Assembly (NCBI RefSeq): GCF_003633895.1
Contig: NZ_RBID01000014.1
Span: 186,001-250,000 of the forward strand
Reading direction: 5' to 3'
Length of the DNA: 64,000 nucleotides
DNA from: Vogesella indigofera
GTDB lineage: Bacteria > Pseudomonadota > Gammaproteobacteria > Burkholderiales > Chromobacteriaceae
The translations under genes were made by a program, and so were the position numbers. Below the pieces are notes generated by a model, which worked only from the letters and a program-made list of their open reading frames with translations, had not been told where the DNA came from and ran no database searches. Shown one piece after another: positions 53,211 to 64,000 of the stretch. Each line of letters begins with the position of its first letter. The first letter of the stretch is position 1.

Positions 53211-54275
53211 ATGACCCAGCTCAAGAACGATACCTTCCTGCGCGCGCTGCTGAAGCAGCCGGTTGAATACACCCCGATCTGGATGATGCGCCAGGCCGGC
53301 CGCTACCTGCCGGAATACCGCGCCACCCGCGCCCGCGCCGGCAGCTTCATGGGCCTGTGCACCAGCCCGGACTACGCGACCGAGGTCACGCTGCAGCCGC
53401 TGGAGCGCTTCCCGCTGGACGCGGCCATCCTGTTCTCCGACATCCTGACGGTGCCGGACGCGATGGGGCTGGGGCTGTCCTTTGCCGAGGGCGAGGGTCC
53501 GCGTTTTGCCCGTCCGCTGCGCGACGAGGCGGCGATCAAGGCGCTGCAGGTGGCGCCACTGGACAAGCTGCAGTACGTGTTCGACGCGGTATCCAGCATC
53601 CGCAAGGCGCTCGACGGTCGCGTGCCGCTGATCGGCTTCTCCGGCAGCCCGTTCACGCTGGCCTGCTACATGATCGAGGGCGCCGGCTCCGCCGACTTCC
53701 GCCACGTCAAGGCGATGCTGTACGGCCGCCCGGAACTGCTGCACCACATCCTGCGCATCACCGCCGACTCGGTGACCGCCTACCTCAACGCCCAGATCGA
53801 TGCCGGCGCCCAGGCGGTGCAGATCTTCGATACCTGGGGTGGCGCGCTGAGCCACGCCGCGTACCAGGAATTCTCGCTGGCCTATATGCAGCAGATCATC
53901 GCCGGCCTCAAGCGCGAGGCCGACGGCCGCCGCGTGCCGGTGATCGTGTTCACCAAGGGTGGCGGCCAGTGGCTGGAACAGATCGCCGCCATCGGCGCCG
54001 ACTGCGTCGGTCTGGACTGGACCACCGACATCGGCCAGGCGCGCGCGCGCGTCGGCGACCAGGTGGCGTTGCAGGGCAACTTCGACCCCAACGCGCTGTT
54101 CGGCAGCCCGGCGGCGATCGAGCAGGAAGCCGGCCGCATCCTGGCGGCGTACGGCCACGGCTCCGGCCACGTGTTCAACCTCGGTCACGGCATTTCGCAG
54201 TTTGCCGACCCGGAACACGCCAAGGCACTGGTCGCCGCCGTACACCGCCTGTCGCGCCCGTACCACGCCGTCTGA
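53211..54275 (+). CDS. hemE: Uroporphyrinogen decarboxylase
   Basis: HemE decarboxylates uroporphyrinogen III to coproporphyrinogen III in haem synthesis. The 354-residue protein begins [32 protein letters not shown] with the invariant Arg residues. It contains [32 protein letters not shown] and the closing NLGHGI motif. Length is as expected. Confidence 0.97.
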   Translation: MTQLKNDTFLRALLKQPVEYTPIWMMRQAGRYLPEYRATRARAGSFMGLCTSPDYATEVTLQPLERFPLDAAILFSDILTVPDAMGLGLSFAEGEGPRFARPLRDEAAIKALQVAPLDKLQYVFDAVSSIRKALDGRVPLIGFSGSPFTLACYMIEGAGSADFRHVKAMLYGRPELLHHILRITADSVTAYLNAQIDAGAQAVQIFDTWGGALSHAAYQEFSLAYMQQIIAGLKREADGRRVPVIVFTKGGGQWLEQIAAIGADCVGLDWTTDIGQARARVGDQVALQGNFDPNALFGSPAAIEQEAGRILAAYGHGSGHVFNLGHGISQFADPEHAKALVAAVHRLSRPYHAV

Positions 54276-54292
54276 CGCGTCAAACCGGTCAC

Positions 54293-54322
54293 AGCCACCG
54301 CCTGCCGGCGGTGGCTTTTTTT
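54293..54322 (+). terminator. Terminator of hemE
   Basis: A 9-bp perfect stem GCCACCGCC / GGCGGTGGC is followed by seven T residues, about 20 bases after the hemE stop. Confidence 0.92.
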
Positions 54323-54634
54323 GATGCATAAACAAAGCTTGCCGGCAAGGCTTGACAGTTGTCGCCGCAGTTGTTCCACGACTTATGCACACCAAAACGG
54401 GGCATTTTTCCGGCCTGTCAAGGCTTGTTGCCAAAGAAAGATGAAATTTATATAAGCATCTGATTTTATTGAATTTAATATTTCAGATTAAAATTTGTGC
54501 AATCTAATGGAATGCCCGATTGACGTGCTTTTTGCCAGCCGGCTCGTCAGTTGTTCACAAAGTTATCCACAGTATCTGTGCACAGCTGGCGCCAAGCCGC
54601 GCCAGTGCTGGATTAGCGGGGAGTCCGTCCAATC
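54323..54634. other. AT-rich intergenic region with DnaA-box-like sites (hemE-priA)
   Basis: No gene is visible in these 312 bases. A perfect DnaA box TTATCCACA lies at 54563-54571, TTATGCACA at 54383-54391, and weaker TTGTTCACA (54551-54559) and CTGTGCACA (54576-54584) nearby. Between them, 54440-54520 is strikingly AT-rich, with GATTTTATT, GAATTTAATATTT and GATTAAAATTT. This is the layout of a DnaA-controlled region or an origin, next to a replication-restart gene. Whether it is either is unproven. Confidence 0.5.
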
Positions 54635-56809
<2,175 letters not shown>

Positions 56810-58189
56810 GTGACACGACGTTTGCTGATGGCCATGCTGGCCGTTTCGCCGCTTGCGCTTGCGGCCAACCTTGGCGCCTTGCGCGCCGACGAGGTGGCGC
56901 TGTGGGCGGCGCCGGTGGAAGGGCGCGCGGTGTTCGACGAGCACCGTGCCGATGCCGCGATGAACCCGGCCTCGACCATGAAGCTGGTCACCGCCTGGGC
57001 GGCGCTGAACCGGCTGGGGCCGGGCTACCGCTGGCGCAGCGAGCTGAAAAGCAATGCCGTGCTGGAAAACGGCGTGCTGCGTGGCGACCTGTACTGGATA
57101 GGCCGCGGCGATCCGCGTTTCGATTCCGCACGCCTGACCGAGCTGCTGCGCCAGCTGCGCCTGCGCGGCGTGCAGCGCATCGACGGCCAGCTGCTGCTGG
57201 ACAAGCGCGCCTTCAGCCGCATCAGCAGCGCCGACGGCTTCGACGGCGACGCCGAGCGCGTGTTCTCGGTGCCGCCGGATACCCACCTGTCCAACCTGAA
57301 AGTGGCGTGGCTGCGCTACTTCTACGAGCAGGGCCGGCCGCAGGTGGTGCTGGACCCGCCGCTGCCGGGCTTCCGCCTCGACAACCGCCTGCAGCCAGGC
57401 AGCACCGCCAGCTGCGGTGACGTGCGCGAGCACGCGGAGGTCAGCGTCAGCGGCAGCAGCATCCGCGTCAGCGGCAAGCTGCCGCCGGCCTGTGACGGCG
57501 CGGCCAGCTACGTCAACGTGCTGGATAACGACGGCTATGCCGGACAGAGCTTCGCCGCCATCTGGCAGACGCTGGGCGGCGAGGGGCCGCGCGGCGTCGC
57601 GCAGGGCGATACCCCGCCCGACGCGCGCCAGCTGGTGCGCCTGGATTCCGAGCCGCTGCCGCAGGCGCTGAACGACATCAACAAGTACAGCAACAACACC
57701 ATGGCGCGCAGTGTGTGGCTGACGCTGGGCGCGGAAAACCCGCACAGCGGCGACACCGTGGCCGACGCGCAGCTGGCGGTGCGCTCGCTGCTGCTGGAGC
57801 GCGGCATCGCCGCCGAGCCGCTGCAGCTGGAAAACGGTGCCGGCCTGTCGCGGCGCGAGCGCATCAGCGCGCGCCAGCTGGGCGCGATCCTGCTCGATGC
57901 CGCGCGCGGGCCGTACGCGGCCGAATTCATCGCCAGCCTGCCGCTGGCCAGCGAGGACGGCACCCTGCGTCGCCGCTTTGCCGAGCTGGGGCCACGGCTG
58001 CGGCTGAAGACCGGCACCCTCGGTGACACCCGCGCGCTGGCCGGCTACTGGCAGGCGCCGTCCGGGCAGCGGCTGGCGATCGTGGCGCTGCTCAATTCCG
58101 CGCGGGCGGCGCAGTTGCAGGGTGCGCTGGATGCGCTGGTCGGCGATGTGGTCGAGCGTTACGCGGCGCAGCTGCAACGGCAGCCCTGA
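56810..58189 (+). CDS. dacB: D-alanyl-D-alanine carboxypeptidase/endopeptidase (PBP4)
   Basis: Periplasmic penicillin-binding protein of family S13. The 459-residue precursor has a signal peptide (LLMAMLAVSPLALAAN), the nucleophile motif STMK (Ser 55, Lys 58), SNN (about residue 293) and KTGT (about 400). A GTG start directly follows the priA stop. The word TGCGGCCAAC (56860-56869) encodes part of the signal-peptide cleavage region. Confidence 0.92.
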   Translation: MTRRLLMAMLAVSPLALAANLGALRADEVALWAAPVEGRAVFDEHRADAAMNPASTMKLVTAWAALNRLGPGYRWRSELKSNAVLENGVLRGDLYWIGRGDPRFDSARLTELLRQLRLRGVQRIDGQLLLDKRAFSRISSADGFDGDAERVFSVPPDTHLSNLKVAWLRYFYEQGRPQVVLDPPLPGFRLDNRLQPGSTASCGDVREHAEVSVSGSSIRVSGKLPPACDGAASYVNVLDNDGYAGQSFAAIWQTLGGEGPRGVAQGDTPPDARQLVRLDSEPLPQALNDINKYSNNTMARSVWLTLGAENPHSGDTVADAQLAVRSLLLERGIAAEPLQLENGAGLSRRERISARQLGAILLDAARGPYAAEFIASLPLASEDGTLRRRFAELGPRLRLKTGTLGDTRALAGYWQAPSGQRLAIVALLNSARAAQLQGALDALVGDVVERYAAQLQRQP

Positions 58190-58192
58190 GCC

Positions 58193-58222
58193 TTGCCTTG
58201 GGCGCGGTAACTGGCCTTATAA
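58193..58222 (+). promoter_or_regulatory. Candidate sigma-70 promoter of grxC
   Basis: TTGCCT (58193-58198), 18 bases, then TATAAT (58217-58222), ending 31 bases before the grxC start. Confidence 0.55.
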
Positions 58223-58253
58223 TCACTGTTTGTTTTAGCTTAAGGCCGTCACC

Positions 58254-58511
58254 ATGAAACCCGTTACCATGTACACCTCGGCCTATTGCCCGTACTGCAT
58301 TCGTGCCAAGCAGGTGCTGGCCCAGAATGGCGTGACCGACATTGAAGAAGTCCGCATCGACCTTGACCCGCAGGCGCGCGACACCATGATGTCGCTGACC
58401 GGGCGCCGTACCGTGCCGCAGATCTTCATCGGCGACGTGCACGTCGGCGGCTGTGACGACCTGGTGGCGCTGCATTCGGCCGGCAAGCTGGATGTGCTGC
58501 TGGCAGGTTGA
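58254..58511 (+). CDS. grxC: Glutaredoxin 3
   Basis: Small dithiol glutaredoxin that uses glutathione to reduce disulfides. The 85-residue protein has the CPYC active site (residues 12-15), the TVPQIFIGDVHVGG glutathione-binding region and standard length. Confidence 0.96.
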   Translation: MKPVTMYTSAYCPYCIRAKQVLAQNGVTDIEEVRIDLDPQARDTMMSLTGRRTVPQIFIGDVHVGGCDDLVALHSAGKLDVLLAG

Positions 58512-58595
58512 CGCGCGCAGCTGTCATCATTTTCGTGCGATGATCCGCACTTGATTCCAACCCCGCGCCTGACGGCGCTACCGAGATCCAACACC

Positions 58596-59048
58596 ATGAG
58601 CGAACAACAAGAGCTGCAACCGGTATTCTCCATCGAAAAAATCTACGTCAAAGACCTGTCGCTGGAAATCCCGAACGCACCCGCCATCTTCCTGGAGCAG
58701 GAACAGCCGGAAATCGACATGCAGCTGGCTTCCGAAGGCCGCCAGCTGGAAGACGGCTTCTTCGAAGTGTCGCTGACCGTGACCGTCACCGCCAAGCTGC
58801 CGGAAAAAACCATGTTCCTGTGCGAAGTGGCACAGGCCGGTATCTTCCAGATCCAGAATATTCCTGCTGAAGACATCGACCCGATCCTCGGCGTGGCCTG
58901 CCCGAACATCCTGTTCCCGTACGCCCGCGAAACCGTATCCAGCCTGGTTGGCCGCGCCGGTTTCCCGCCGGTACTGCTGGCACCGATCAACTTCGAAGCC
59001 CTGTACATGCAGCAACGCGCCGCCCAGGCCGAAGCCGGTACAGCCTGA
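58596..59048 (+). CDS. secB: SecB protein-export chaperone
   Basis: SecB holds preproteins unfolded and passes them to SecA. The 150-residue acidic protein has [32 protein letters not shown] and [35 protein letters not shown], the family core. The ATG at 58596 gives the usual N-terminus. The grxC-secB-gpsA order is common in proteobacteria. Confidence 0.97.
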   Translation: MSEQQELQPVFSIEKIYVKDLSLEIPNAPAIFLEQEQPEIDMQLASEGRQLEDGFFEVSLTVTVTAKLPEKTMFLCEVAQAGIFQIQNIPAEDIDPILGVACPNILFPYARETVSSLVGRAGFPPVLLAPINFEALYMQQRAAQAEAGTA

Positions 59049-59053
59049 TCGCG

Positions 59054-59497
59054 ATGAAACCGACTCGCATTGTGTTTGCAGCCGTACTGGCCCTGCTGGC
59101 CAGTACGGTTTTTGCATTGGAATTCCGTTCGGTCAAGGAAACCGGCGTCGCGCTGTACGAGGCGCCCAACCTTGCCGCCAAGAAACTGTTCGTGGTCAGC
59201 CGCTACTACCCGGTGGAAGTGCTGGTGACGCAGAAGGACTGGGCACGGGTGCGTGACGCCACCGGCGGCATCGCCTGGATTCCGGCGGCGGCGCTGTCGA
59301 CGCGGCAGATGCTGCTGGTCACCGCCGAGCAGCTGCCGGTGCGTGCTGCGCCGGCGGAAAGCGCGGCCGTACTGTACCAGGCCGGCAAGGATCTGGCGCT
59401 GGAGCTGCTGGAGCCGCCGCAAAGTGGCTGGGTCAAGGTACGTCATCGCGACAATACCGTGGGTTATGCCCGCATTGCCGGCCTGTGGGGGCTGTAA
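59054..59497 (+). CDS. Exported SH3-domain protein
   Basis: The 147-residue precursor has a signal peptide ([16 protein letters not shown]) and two bacterial SH3-like repeats ([29 protein letters not shown] and [26 protein letters not shown]). Such domains bind cell-wall peptides. No enzymatic domain is present, and its function is unknown. Confidence 0.8.
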   Translation: MKPTRIVFAAVLALLASTVFALEFRSVKETGVALYEAPNLAAKKLFVVSRYYPVEVLVTQKDWARVRDATGGIAWIPAAALSTRQMLLVTAEQLPVRAAPAESAAVLYQAGKDLALELLEPPQSGWVKVRHRDNTVGYARIAGLWGL

Positions 59498-59505
59498 GGA
59501 ACACG

Positions 59506-60507
59506 ATGAAAATAGCCGTACTTGGTGCCGGTGCCTGGGGCACGGCGCTGGCCTTTGCATTCTGCCGCCAGCATCATGTCACGCTGTGGGGCCGCAATGC
59601 CGAGCAGATGATCGACATGCAGGCCACGCGCCTGAACCGGCGCTACCTGCCGGAGTGTCCGTTCCCGGCCGATCTGCACCTGTCCGCCGACCTGTCCGAG
59701 GCGGTGGTCGGGGTCGATCTGGTACTGGTGGTGACGCCGATCGCCGGCTTGCGGCCAACCTTGCGCGAGCTCGCGCGGCTGAAGGTGGATGCGCCGCTGC
59801 TGTGGGCGTGCAAGGGCTTCGAGGCCGGCTCCAGCCTGCTGCCGCACCAGGTGGTGGCCGAGGAATTTCCCCATCTCAAGAGCGTCGGCGTGCTGTCCGG
59901 CCCGAGCTTTGCCCGCGAGGTGGCGCAGGGCCTGCCGGCGGCGGTAACGCTGGCGTCGGAAAACTATGCTTTTGCCCGCGACTACGCGCGCGAATTGCAC
60001 AGCCCGCTGCTGCGCATCTACGCCAATGACGATCTGGTGGGTGTGGAAGTCGGCGGTGCGGTGAAAAACGTGATGGCGATCGCCACCGGCGTCGCCGACG
60101 GCCTCGGCTTCGGCATGAACGCGCGCGCGGCGCTGATTACCCGCGGCCTCGCCGAAATCACCCGCCTGGCAGTGGCGCTGGGGGGCAGCCAGCAGAGCAT
60201 GATGGGCCTGTCCGGCGTCGGCGACCTGCTGCTGACCTGCACCGGCGCGCTGTCGCGCAACCGCCAGGTCGGCCTCAAGCTGGCGGAGGGCAAGTCGCTG
60301 GACACCATCCTCGCCGAGCTGGGCCACGTCGCCGAAGGGGTGCCGACCGCGCGCGAGGTGCTGAAGATGGCGGAGCGGCTGCAGGTGGACATGCCGATCA
60401 CCGCCGCGGTGTGCGAGCTGCTCTATCACCAGGCCACGCCACAGCACGTGGTGGAGCGCCTGCTCGGACGCTCGCCCAAGCCGGAGTTTCACGCGCCGGG
60501 CGCCTAA
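59506..60507 (+). CDS. gpsA: Glycerol-3-phosphate dehydrogenase [NAD(P)+]
   Basis: GpsA makes sn-glycerol 3-phosphate for phospholipids. The 333-residue protein has the nucleotide-binding [12 protein letters not shown] (residues 5-16), [17 protein letters not shown], and the catalytic-domain motifs [24 protein letters not shown] and [12 protein letters not shown]. The word TGCGGCCAAC at 59750-59759 encodes LRPT. Confidence 0.97.
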   Translation: MKIAVLGAGAWGTALAFAFCRQHHVTLWGRNAEQMIDMQATRLNRRYLPECPFPADLHLSADLSEAVVGVDLVLVVTPIAGLRPTLRELARLKVDAPLLWACKGFEAGSSLLPHQVVAEEFPHLKSVGVLSGPSFAREVAQGLPAAVTLASENYAFARDYARELHSPLLRIYANDDLVGVEVGGAVKNVMAIATGVADGLGFGMNARAALITRGLAEITRLAVALGGSQQSMMGLSGVGDLLLTCTGALSRNRQVGLKLAEGKSLDTILAELGHVAEGVPTAREVLKMAERLQVDMPITAAVCELLYHQATPQHVVERLLGRSPKPEFHAPGA

Positions 60508-60581
60508 ACCTTTGCTACGCAGCAAGCGCCGCATCCTCACCCGCAGCCTGGCGCTGCCGGTTTTCACGTCTGGCTTGTCCT

Positions 60582-61115
60582 CTAGCGCGGCAGGGTGGAG
60601 AAGCGTTCCACCAGCTTCTGTCGCAGCTCGGCGAAGTCGAAGTCGTCGTCTTCGTGGCGTAGCCGCTGCGCGTAGCCGATGTGGTCGTCGCCATCCACCA
60701 GCCACAGCGCCGGGCAGGTCATGCCGGCCAGCGGCACATCCTGGATCAACACGCCGAAGTGCTTGTGGAAATCGCGCCCGCGCAGGGTGGAGAGCAGCAC
60801 CGCATAGGGCAGGCCGTGCGCCTGGCGCGCGCGGGCGAGGCTGAACGGTGAGTCGACGGTGATCACGATCAGCTGTAGCTGCGGCCACGGCTCCAGCTGG
60901 CGGCGCAATTCCTGCAGCAGCGCCAGCCCGGCCTTGGGCGCGTCCAGCGACAGCAGGGTCACCACCAGCTTGTCGTGGCCGAGAAAACGCTCCAGCGACA
61001 CGTCGCGCAGCTGCTCGTCGACCAGCATGAAGCTGGGCAGGGTCTCGCCCGCCTGCGGGAAACGGCCTTCTACCGCCAGCCATTCGTCGGCATAGCGGAA
61101 ATGGGTGTGGGTCAT
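60582..61115 (-). CDS. Tpx-like peroxiredoxin-fold protein lacking the peroxidatic cysteine
   Basis: The 177-residue protein has a thiol-peroxidase (Tpx) fold: GETLPSFMLVDEQLRDVSLERFLGHDKLVVTLLSLDAPKAG, then QLIVITVDSPFSLARARQAHGL and FGVLIQDVPLAG. Tpx enzymes carry the peroxidatic Cys in a D-T-P-x-C motif. Here the equivalent is D-A-P-K-A (residues 58-62). The only Cys is in MTCPALWLVDG near residue 133. It is therefore unlikely to be a normal peroxidase. It stands alone on the minus strand. No frameshift is visible. Confidence 0.75.
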   Translation of the reverse strand: MTHTHFRYADEWLAVEGRFPQAGETLPSFMLVDEQLRDVSLERFLGHDKLVVTLLSLDAPKAGLALLQELRRQLEPWPQLQLIVITVDSPFSLARARQAHGLPYAVLLSTLRGRDFHKHFGVLIQDVPLAGMTCPALWLVDGDDHIGYAQRLRHEDDDFDFAELRQKLVERFSTLPR

Positions 61116-61186
61116 GGTCTGCTCCTGGTTGTTTCTTCATGGTGGAACAGAACATGCGAAAAGCAAGCGCGGGGCGGTGAGCTTAT

Positions 61187-61233
61187 GAAAAAAGCCGGTG
61201 ACCGGCAGCGTGATGGCTGCAGGCACCGGCTTT
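61187..61233 (-). terminator. Terminator of the accC-prmA operon (minus strand)
   Basis: A 10-bp perfect stem AAAGCCGGTG / CACCGGCTTT, with a further inner stem, is followed by six T residues on the minus strand. It lies just past the zinc-ribbon gene. Confidence 0.85.
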
Positions 61234-61247
61234 AGTGCCAGGCGATA

Positions 61248-62447
61248 TCAGGGGTAGTAGAAGTGCAGGCTGTAGCCCAGCGCCTTGGCGTCGCGAACTT
61301 CCATGCGGGTGACGATCTTCAGCTCGCTGCTGGCGTTGAAGCGGCCCAGCTTGAGGTCGTCGGCGGACAGGTACTGTTCCGGTTTCAGCGTCTTGCGGAT
61401 CAACACGCGGTCCTCGCCATCCTTCAGCGACACCTCCATCAGCGGGAAGGCCTGTGGATAGGGGGCCAGGTTCTTCAGCGTGGCGTCCAGCTGGATCAGG
61501 TGCTCGTGCTGCGGCACGAACGACAGCTCGGACCACTCGGTGCGGATCAGCTGGCGCTGGGTCGGCAGCGGCACCTCGCAGCCGAGCGACTGGCACAGCG
61601 ACTCGAAGGCGGGGCGCAGTTCCGGCAGCTCGGCGCTGACCGCGGTACGGTTGATGAAGGCCAGCTGCAACAGCAGCAGCAGCACGCCGATGACGCCGAG
61701 CAGGCCGAAGGCGGTGGCGCGCAGCCAGCTGCCGTCGCCGGTGCTTCTTGCGGTGTCGCTTTCTTCTGTTTCTGCGTCGTGGTTGCTGGCGGCTGGCGCC
61801 GGCGCGTCGTCGTCCAGGTCGGCGGCAGAAATCGGTGGCAGCGGGCTGTCCGTGTGCTCTGTGTCGTACTGTGCGGCCAACCTTTGCTGACGGTTGGGTG
61901 CCGGCGTTGTGGGTGCCGGCGGTTCGTCGATCAGTGCCACCGGCTCGCTGGCACGACTGGCCGGAGTCTGCAGCGCTTCGGCCAGCGCGCGCTGGAAGGC
62001 GGCGATGTCCTGCTGCGGCTCGGCGGGCGGGGTGTCGTCTTGCCGGGGCGGGGTATCCAGGTCCTGCCACGACAGCGGCTGCTCCGGCTCCGGCAGCAGG
62101 TCGAAGTCTGGCAGATCCAGTGCCGTCTCGTCGGGTGCGCTTACCGCTGCCGCGCGCGGCTCGGCGCTGGCGGCAAGGTTGGCCGCATCCCGTTCCGGAT
62201 GAAAGTCCGGCAGCTCCAGCTCGAAGTCGTCGTCGGCCGCGGCTTCGGCACGGGTGTTGGCCGCGTTGGCCGGGGTGCTGATGACCAGCGGCGCCTCGGC
62301 GACTGTCGGCGCTTGCTCGAAATGGCTGGGCGCGTGGAAGACATGGCTACAGCGCCCGCAGCGCACCATGCCGGCAGCAAGGGCGAGGTGGGCATCGGAG
62401 ACCTTGAAGCGGGTCTGGCAGGCGGGGCACTGTGTGGTGTAGCTCAT
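61248..62447 (-). CDS. Zinc-ribbon membrane protein (MJ0042-type motif, DUF3426)
   Basis: The 399-residue protein has an N-terminal zinc ribbon (CPACQTRF ... CGRC) and a long acidic, Pro/Ala-rich low-complexity linker of about 200 residues. One membrane helix follows (AFGLLGVIGVLLLLLQLAFI, about residues 243-262), then a C-terminal domain (LELRPAFESLCQSLGCEVPLP, DATLKNLAPYPQAFPLMEVSLKD). Function is unknown. It follows prmA in many betaproteobacteria. Two iterated-word copies lie in the linker (61872-61881, 62178-62187). Confidence 0.85.
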   Translation of the reverse strand: MSYTTQCPACQTRFKVSDAHLALAAGMVRCGRCSHVFHAPSHFEQAPTVAEAPLVISTPANAANTRAEAAADDDFELELPDFHPERDAANLAASAEPRAAAVSAPDETALDLPDFDLLPEPEQPLSWQDLDTPPRQDDTPPAEPQQDIAAFQRALAEALQTPASRASEPVALIDEPPAPTTPAPNRQQRLAAQYDTEHTDSPLPPISAADLDDDAPAPAASNHDAETEESDTARSTGDGSWLRATAFGLLGVIGVLLLLLQLAFINRTAVSAELPELRPAFESLCQSLGCEVPLPTQRQLIRTEWSELSFVPQHEHLIQLDATLKNLAPYPQAFPLMEVSLKDGEDRVLIRKTLKPEQYLSADDLKLGRFNASSELKIVTRMEVRDAKALGYSLHFYYP

Positions 62448-62450
62448 GGT

Positions 62451-63341
62451 TTAGCCGCGTTTCACGCCGGAAAGGCGGGTCCAGCCGTCGTCGAACACTG
62501 GCGCGTCCATGTCGAACCATTGGCTGTAGATCGCCGCCAGTTCTTCGGCCTGTTCCTGCAGGATGCCGGACAGCACGATGCGGCCACCGGCACGCACATG
62601 GCCGGCCAGCAGGCCGCCGAGCAGACGCAGCGGATTGGCCAGAATGTTGGCGACCACGACATCGTACTCGCCCGGCAGCAGGCTGTCGGGCAGGCCGAAG
62701 TCGGCGCTGACGTCATTCTGCGCGGCGTTGTCGATGCTGGCGCGCACCGCCTGGGCATCGATGTCGATGCCGCGGGTGGCGCCAGCGCCCAGCTTCAGCG
62801 CGGCAATGGCGAGGATGCCGGAGCCGCAGCCGTAGTCGAGCACCGTTTCGCCGCCCTTGATCTGTTCATCCAGCCACTGCAGGCACAGGCGGGTGGTCGG
62901 GTGGCTGCCGGTACCGAAGGCGAGGCCCGGGTCCAGCTGCAGGTTGATCGCCGCCGGATCCGGCGACTGGTGCCAGGTCGGAGTGATCCACAGTCGCGAC
63001 GAGATGCGGATCGGGTCGAACTGGCTTTGCGTCAGGCGTACCCAGTCCTGTTCCTCGACGCGGCCAAGCTCGTACTGCGGCAGCGGCAGGCCACATTTGA
63101 GTGCGGCCATGGCGACCATGGCGGCGACGTCGGCGTCCTCGGCAAACAGGCAGTTGATCAGGCTGTGTTGCCACATCTGGTCAACCGGTTCGCCCGGTTC
63201 GCCGAAAATCGGCTGCTCTTCGGCGGTGCCGGCCAGGGCGTCCTCGATGGTGGCGGACAGGGCGCCGACCTCCATCAGGACGTCGGCGAAGCGCTCGGCT
63301 ACCGCCGAGTCAGCTTGAATGGTGGCTTGCAGCCATGCCAT
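62451..63341 (-). CDS. prmA: PrmA ribosomal protein L11 methyltransferase
   Basis: PrmA trimethylates L11 at several positions. The 296-residue protein has the N-terminal substrate-recognition domain, DPGLAFGTGSHPTTRLCLQWL, and the SAM-binding VLDYGCGSGILAIAALKLGA. VVVANILANPLRLL follows. It is in the accC-prmA-DUF3426 order. Confidence 0.96.
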   Translation of the reverse strand: MAWLQATIQADSAVAERFADVLMEVGALSATIEDALAGTAEEQPIFGEPGEPVDQMWQHSLINCLFAEDADVAAMVAMAALKCGLPLPQYELGRVEEQDWVRLTQSQFDPIRISSRLWITPTWHQSPDPAAINLQLDPGLAFGTGSHPTTRLCLQWLDEQIKGGETVLDYGCGSGILAIAALKLGAGATRGIDIDAQAVRASIDNAAQNDVSADFGLPDSLLPGEYDVVVANILANPLRLLGGLLAGHVRAGGRIVLSGILQEQAEELAAIYSQWFDMDAPVFDDGWTRLSGVKRG

Positions 63342-63345
63342 AGAA

Positions 63346-64000
63346 TTAACTGCCTTTCTTCAACTGCGCCAGACGTTCTTCCAGATAGTGAATGCTGGTG
63401 CTGCCTTTCTGGAAGGCGGCATCGAGGAACAGTTCCTGGTGCAGCGGGATATTGGTTTTGATGCCGGTGATGGCCATTTCCGACAGCGCGACGCGCATGC
63501 GCGCCATCGCCTGATCGCGGGTATCGCCGTAGGCAATCAGTTTACCCACCATCGAATCGTAATGCGACGGCACGGTATAGCCCTGGTAGATGTGCGAATC
63601 GATGCGGATGCCCGGGCCGCCGGCCGGATGGTAGCTCTCGATCTTGCCTGGCGACGGCACGAAGGTGAACGGGTCTTCGGCGTTGATGCGGCATTCCATG
63701 GCGTGGCCACGGAAGTGGATGTCCTTCTGCTTGAAACGCAGCGGCAGGCCGGCGGCGATGCGGATCTGTTCCTGCACGATGTCGATGCCGGTGATCAGCT
63801 CCGATACCGGATGCTCCACCTGCACGCGGGTGTTCATCTCGATGAAGTAGAACTCGCCGTTTTCGTACAGGAATTCAAAGGTACCGGCACCGCGGTAGCC
63901 GATGCGGCGGCAGGCGTCGGCGCAGGCTTCGCCGATGCGCTTGCGCTGCTCGGCGGTGATGCCCGGTGCCGGCGCTTCTTCGATGATCTTCTGGTGACGG
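63346..64000 (-). CDS. accC: Acetyl-CoA carboxylase biotin carboxylase subunit, C-terminal part
   Basis: AccC carboxylates biotin on AccB in fatty-acid synthesis. About 217 C-terminal residues are in the window, cut by the right edge. Visible are [33 protein letters not shown] (catalytic loop), [15 protein letters not shown], and [23 protein letters not shown]. The stop is 4 bases before the prmA start. Confidence 0.97.
   Translation of the reverse strand, partial: RHQKIIEEAPAPGITAEQRKRIGEACADACRRIGYRGAGTFEFLYENGEFYFIEMNTRVQVEHPVSELITGIDIVQEQIRIAAGLPLRFKQKDIHFRGHAMECRINAEDPFTFVPSPGKIESYHPAGGPGIRIDSHIYQGYTVPSHYDSMVGKLIAYGDTRDQAMARMRVALSEMAITGIKTNIPLHQELFLDAAFQKGSTSIHYLEERLAQLKKGS

Noticed and set aside
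20107-54275. GCCGTCTGA, close to the Neisserial uptake sequence core, at 20107-20115 and 54267-54275
   Set aside because: Both are simply Ala-Val-stop at the ends of flgE and hemE, lack the final A, and occur only twice. The GTTGGCCGCA word is the iterated one here.
54323-54634. Calling the hemE-priA gap the chromosomal origin outright
   Set aside because: Box number is modest, dnaA is not nearby in the window, and no skew analysis is possible. It is kept as a finding instead.

Overview
The window is GC-rich, densely packed proteobacterial DNA. Gene content, codon use and protein style suggest a betaproteobacterium, most likely of the Neisseriales/Chromobacteriaceae type. This placement is inferred from general resemblance, not from a search. 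It looks like ordinary chromosome: complete housekeeping operons, no phage genes, no tRNA or rRNA, no transposase and no CRISPR array.

1 to 27180 is one large flagellar locus. On the minus strand, fliM-fliN-fliP-fliQ run off the left edge. On the plus strand come fliE-F-G-H-I-J, then fliD-S-T-K-L, a sigma-28 gene and motA-motB, then a Crp/Fnr-type regulator, flgM, flgN and a stand-alone FlgJ-type glucosaminidase. flgA is on the minus strand, followed by flgB-C-D-E-F-G-H-I-J-K-L and a LafW-like gene. This order is that of the lateral (Flag-2) flagellar systems of Vibrio, Aeromonas and E. coli 042, not that of a primary polar flagellum. Three expected parts are not visible: fliO, the sigma-54 activator lafK between fliM and fliE, and the flagellin gene. 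FlgJ is split into two genes. A Crp/Fnr protein sits mid-cluster, and a 15-bp near-palindrome recurs upstream of fliE and fliD.

27181 to 34846 holds udk, a glutathione transferase and a complete isc operon (iscR-S-U-A-hscB-hscA-fdx-iscX, minus strand) behind an IscR-type promoter. 35049 to 43451 holds a FabH-like ketoacyl synthase, a LysR regulator and a dppABCDF peptide-uptake operon with a hairpin after dppA. 43505 to 53022 holds a CoaD-type adenylyltransferase, an RlmK-like rRNA methyltransferase, a thioredoxin, an exported glutathione peroxidase, mltA, a two-gene RND efflux pump and an MscS channel. 53211 to 64000 holds hemE, an AT-rich DnaA-box region, priA, dacB, grxC, secB, an SH3-domain protein, gpsA, a Tpx-like protein without its peroxidatic cysteine, a zinc-ribbon membrane protein, prmA and the 3' part of accC.

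Two repeat families overlie everything. The first is a short word, GTTGGCCGCA (usually AA[C/G]GTTGGCCGCA), found by eye at 28 places on both strands, three times as a perfect inverted pair. It looks like a DNA-uptake-sequence-style or other highly iterated genomic word. The second is a family of four roughly 135-150 bp non-coding elements with terminal inverted repeats (CTGTTCA...TGAACAG type), which look like MITE-type repeats.
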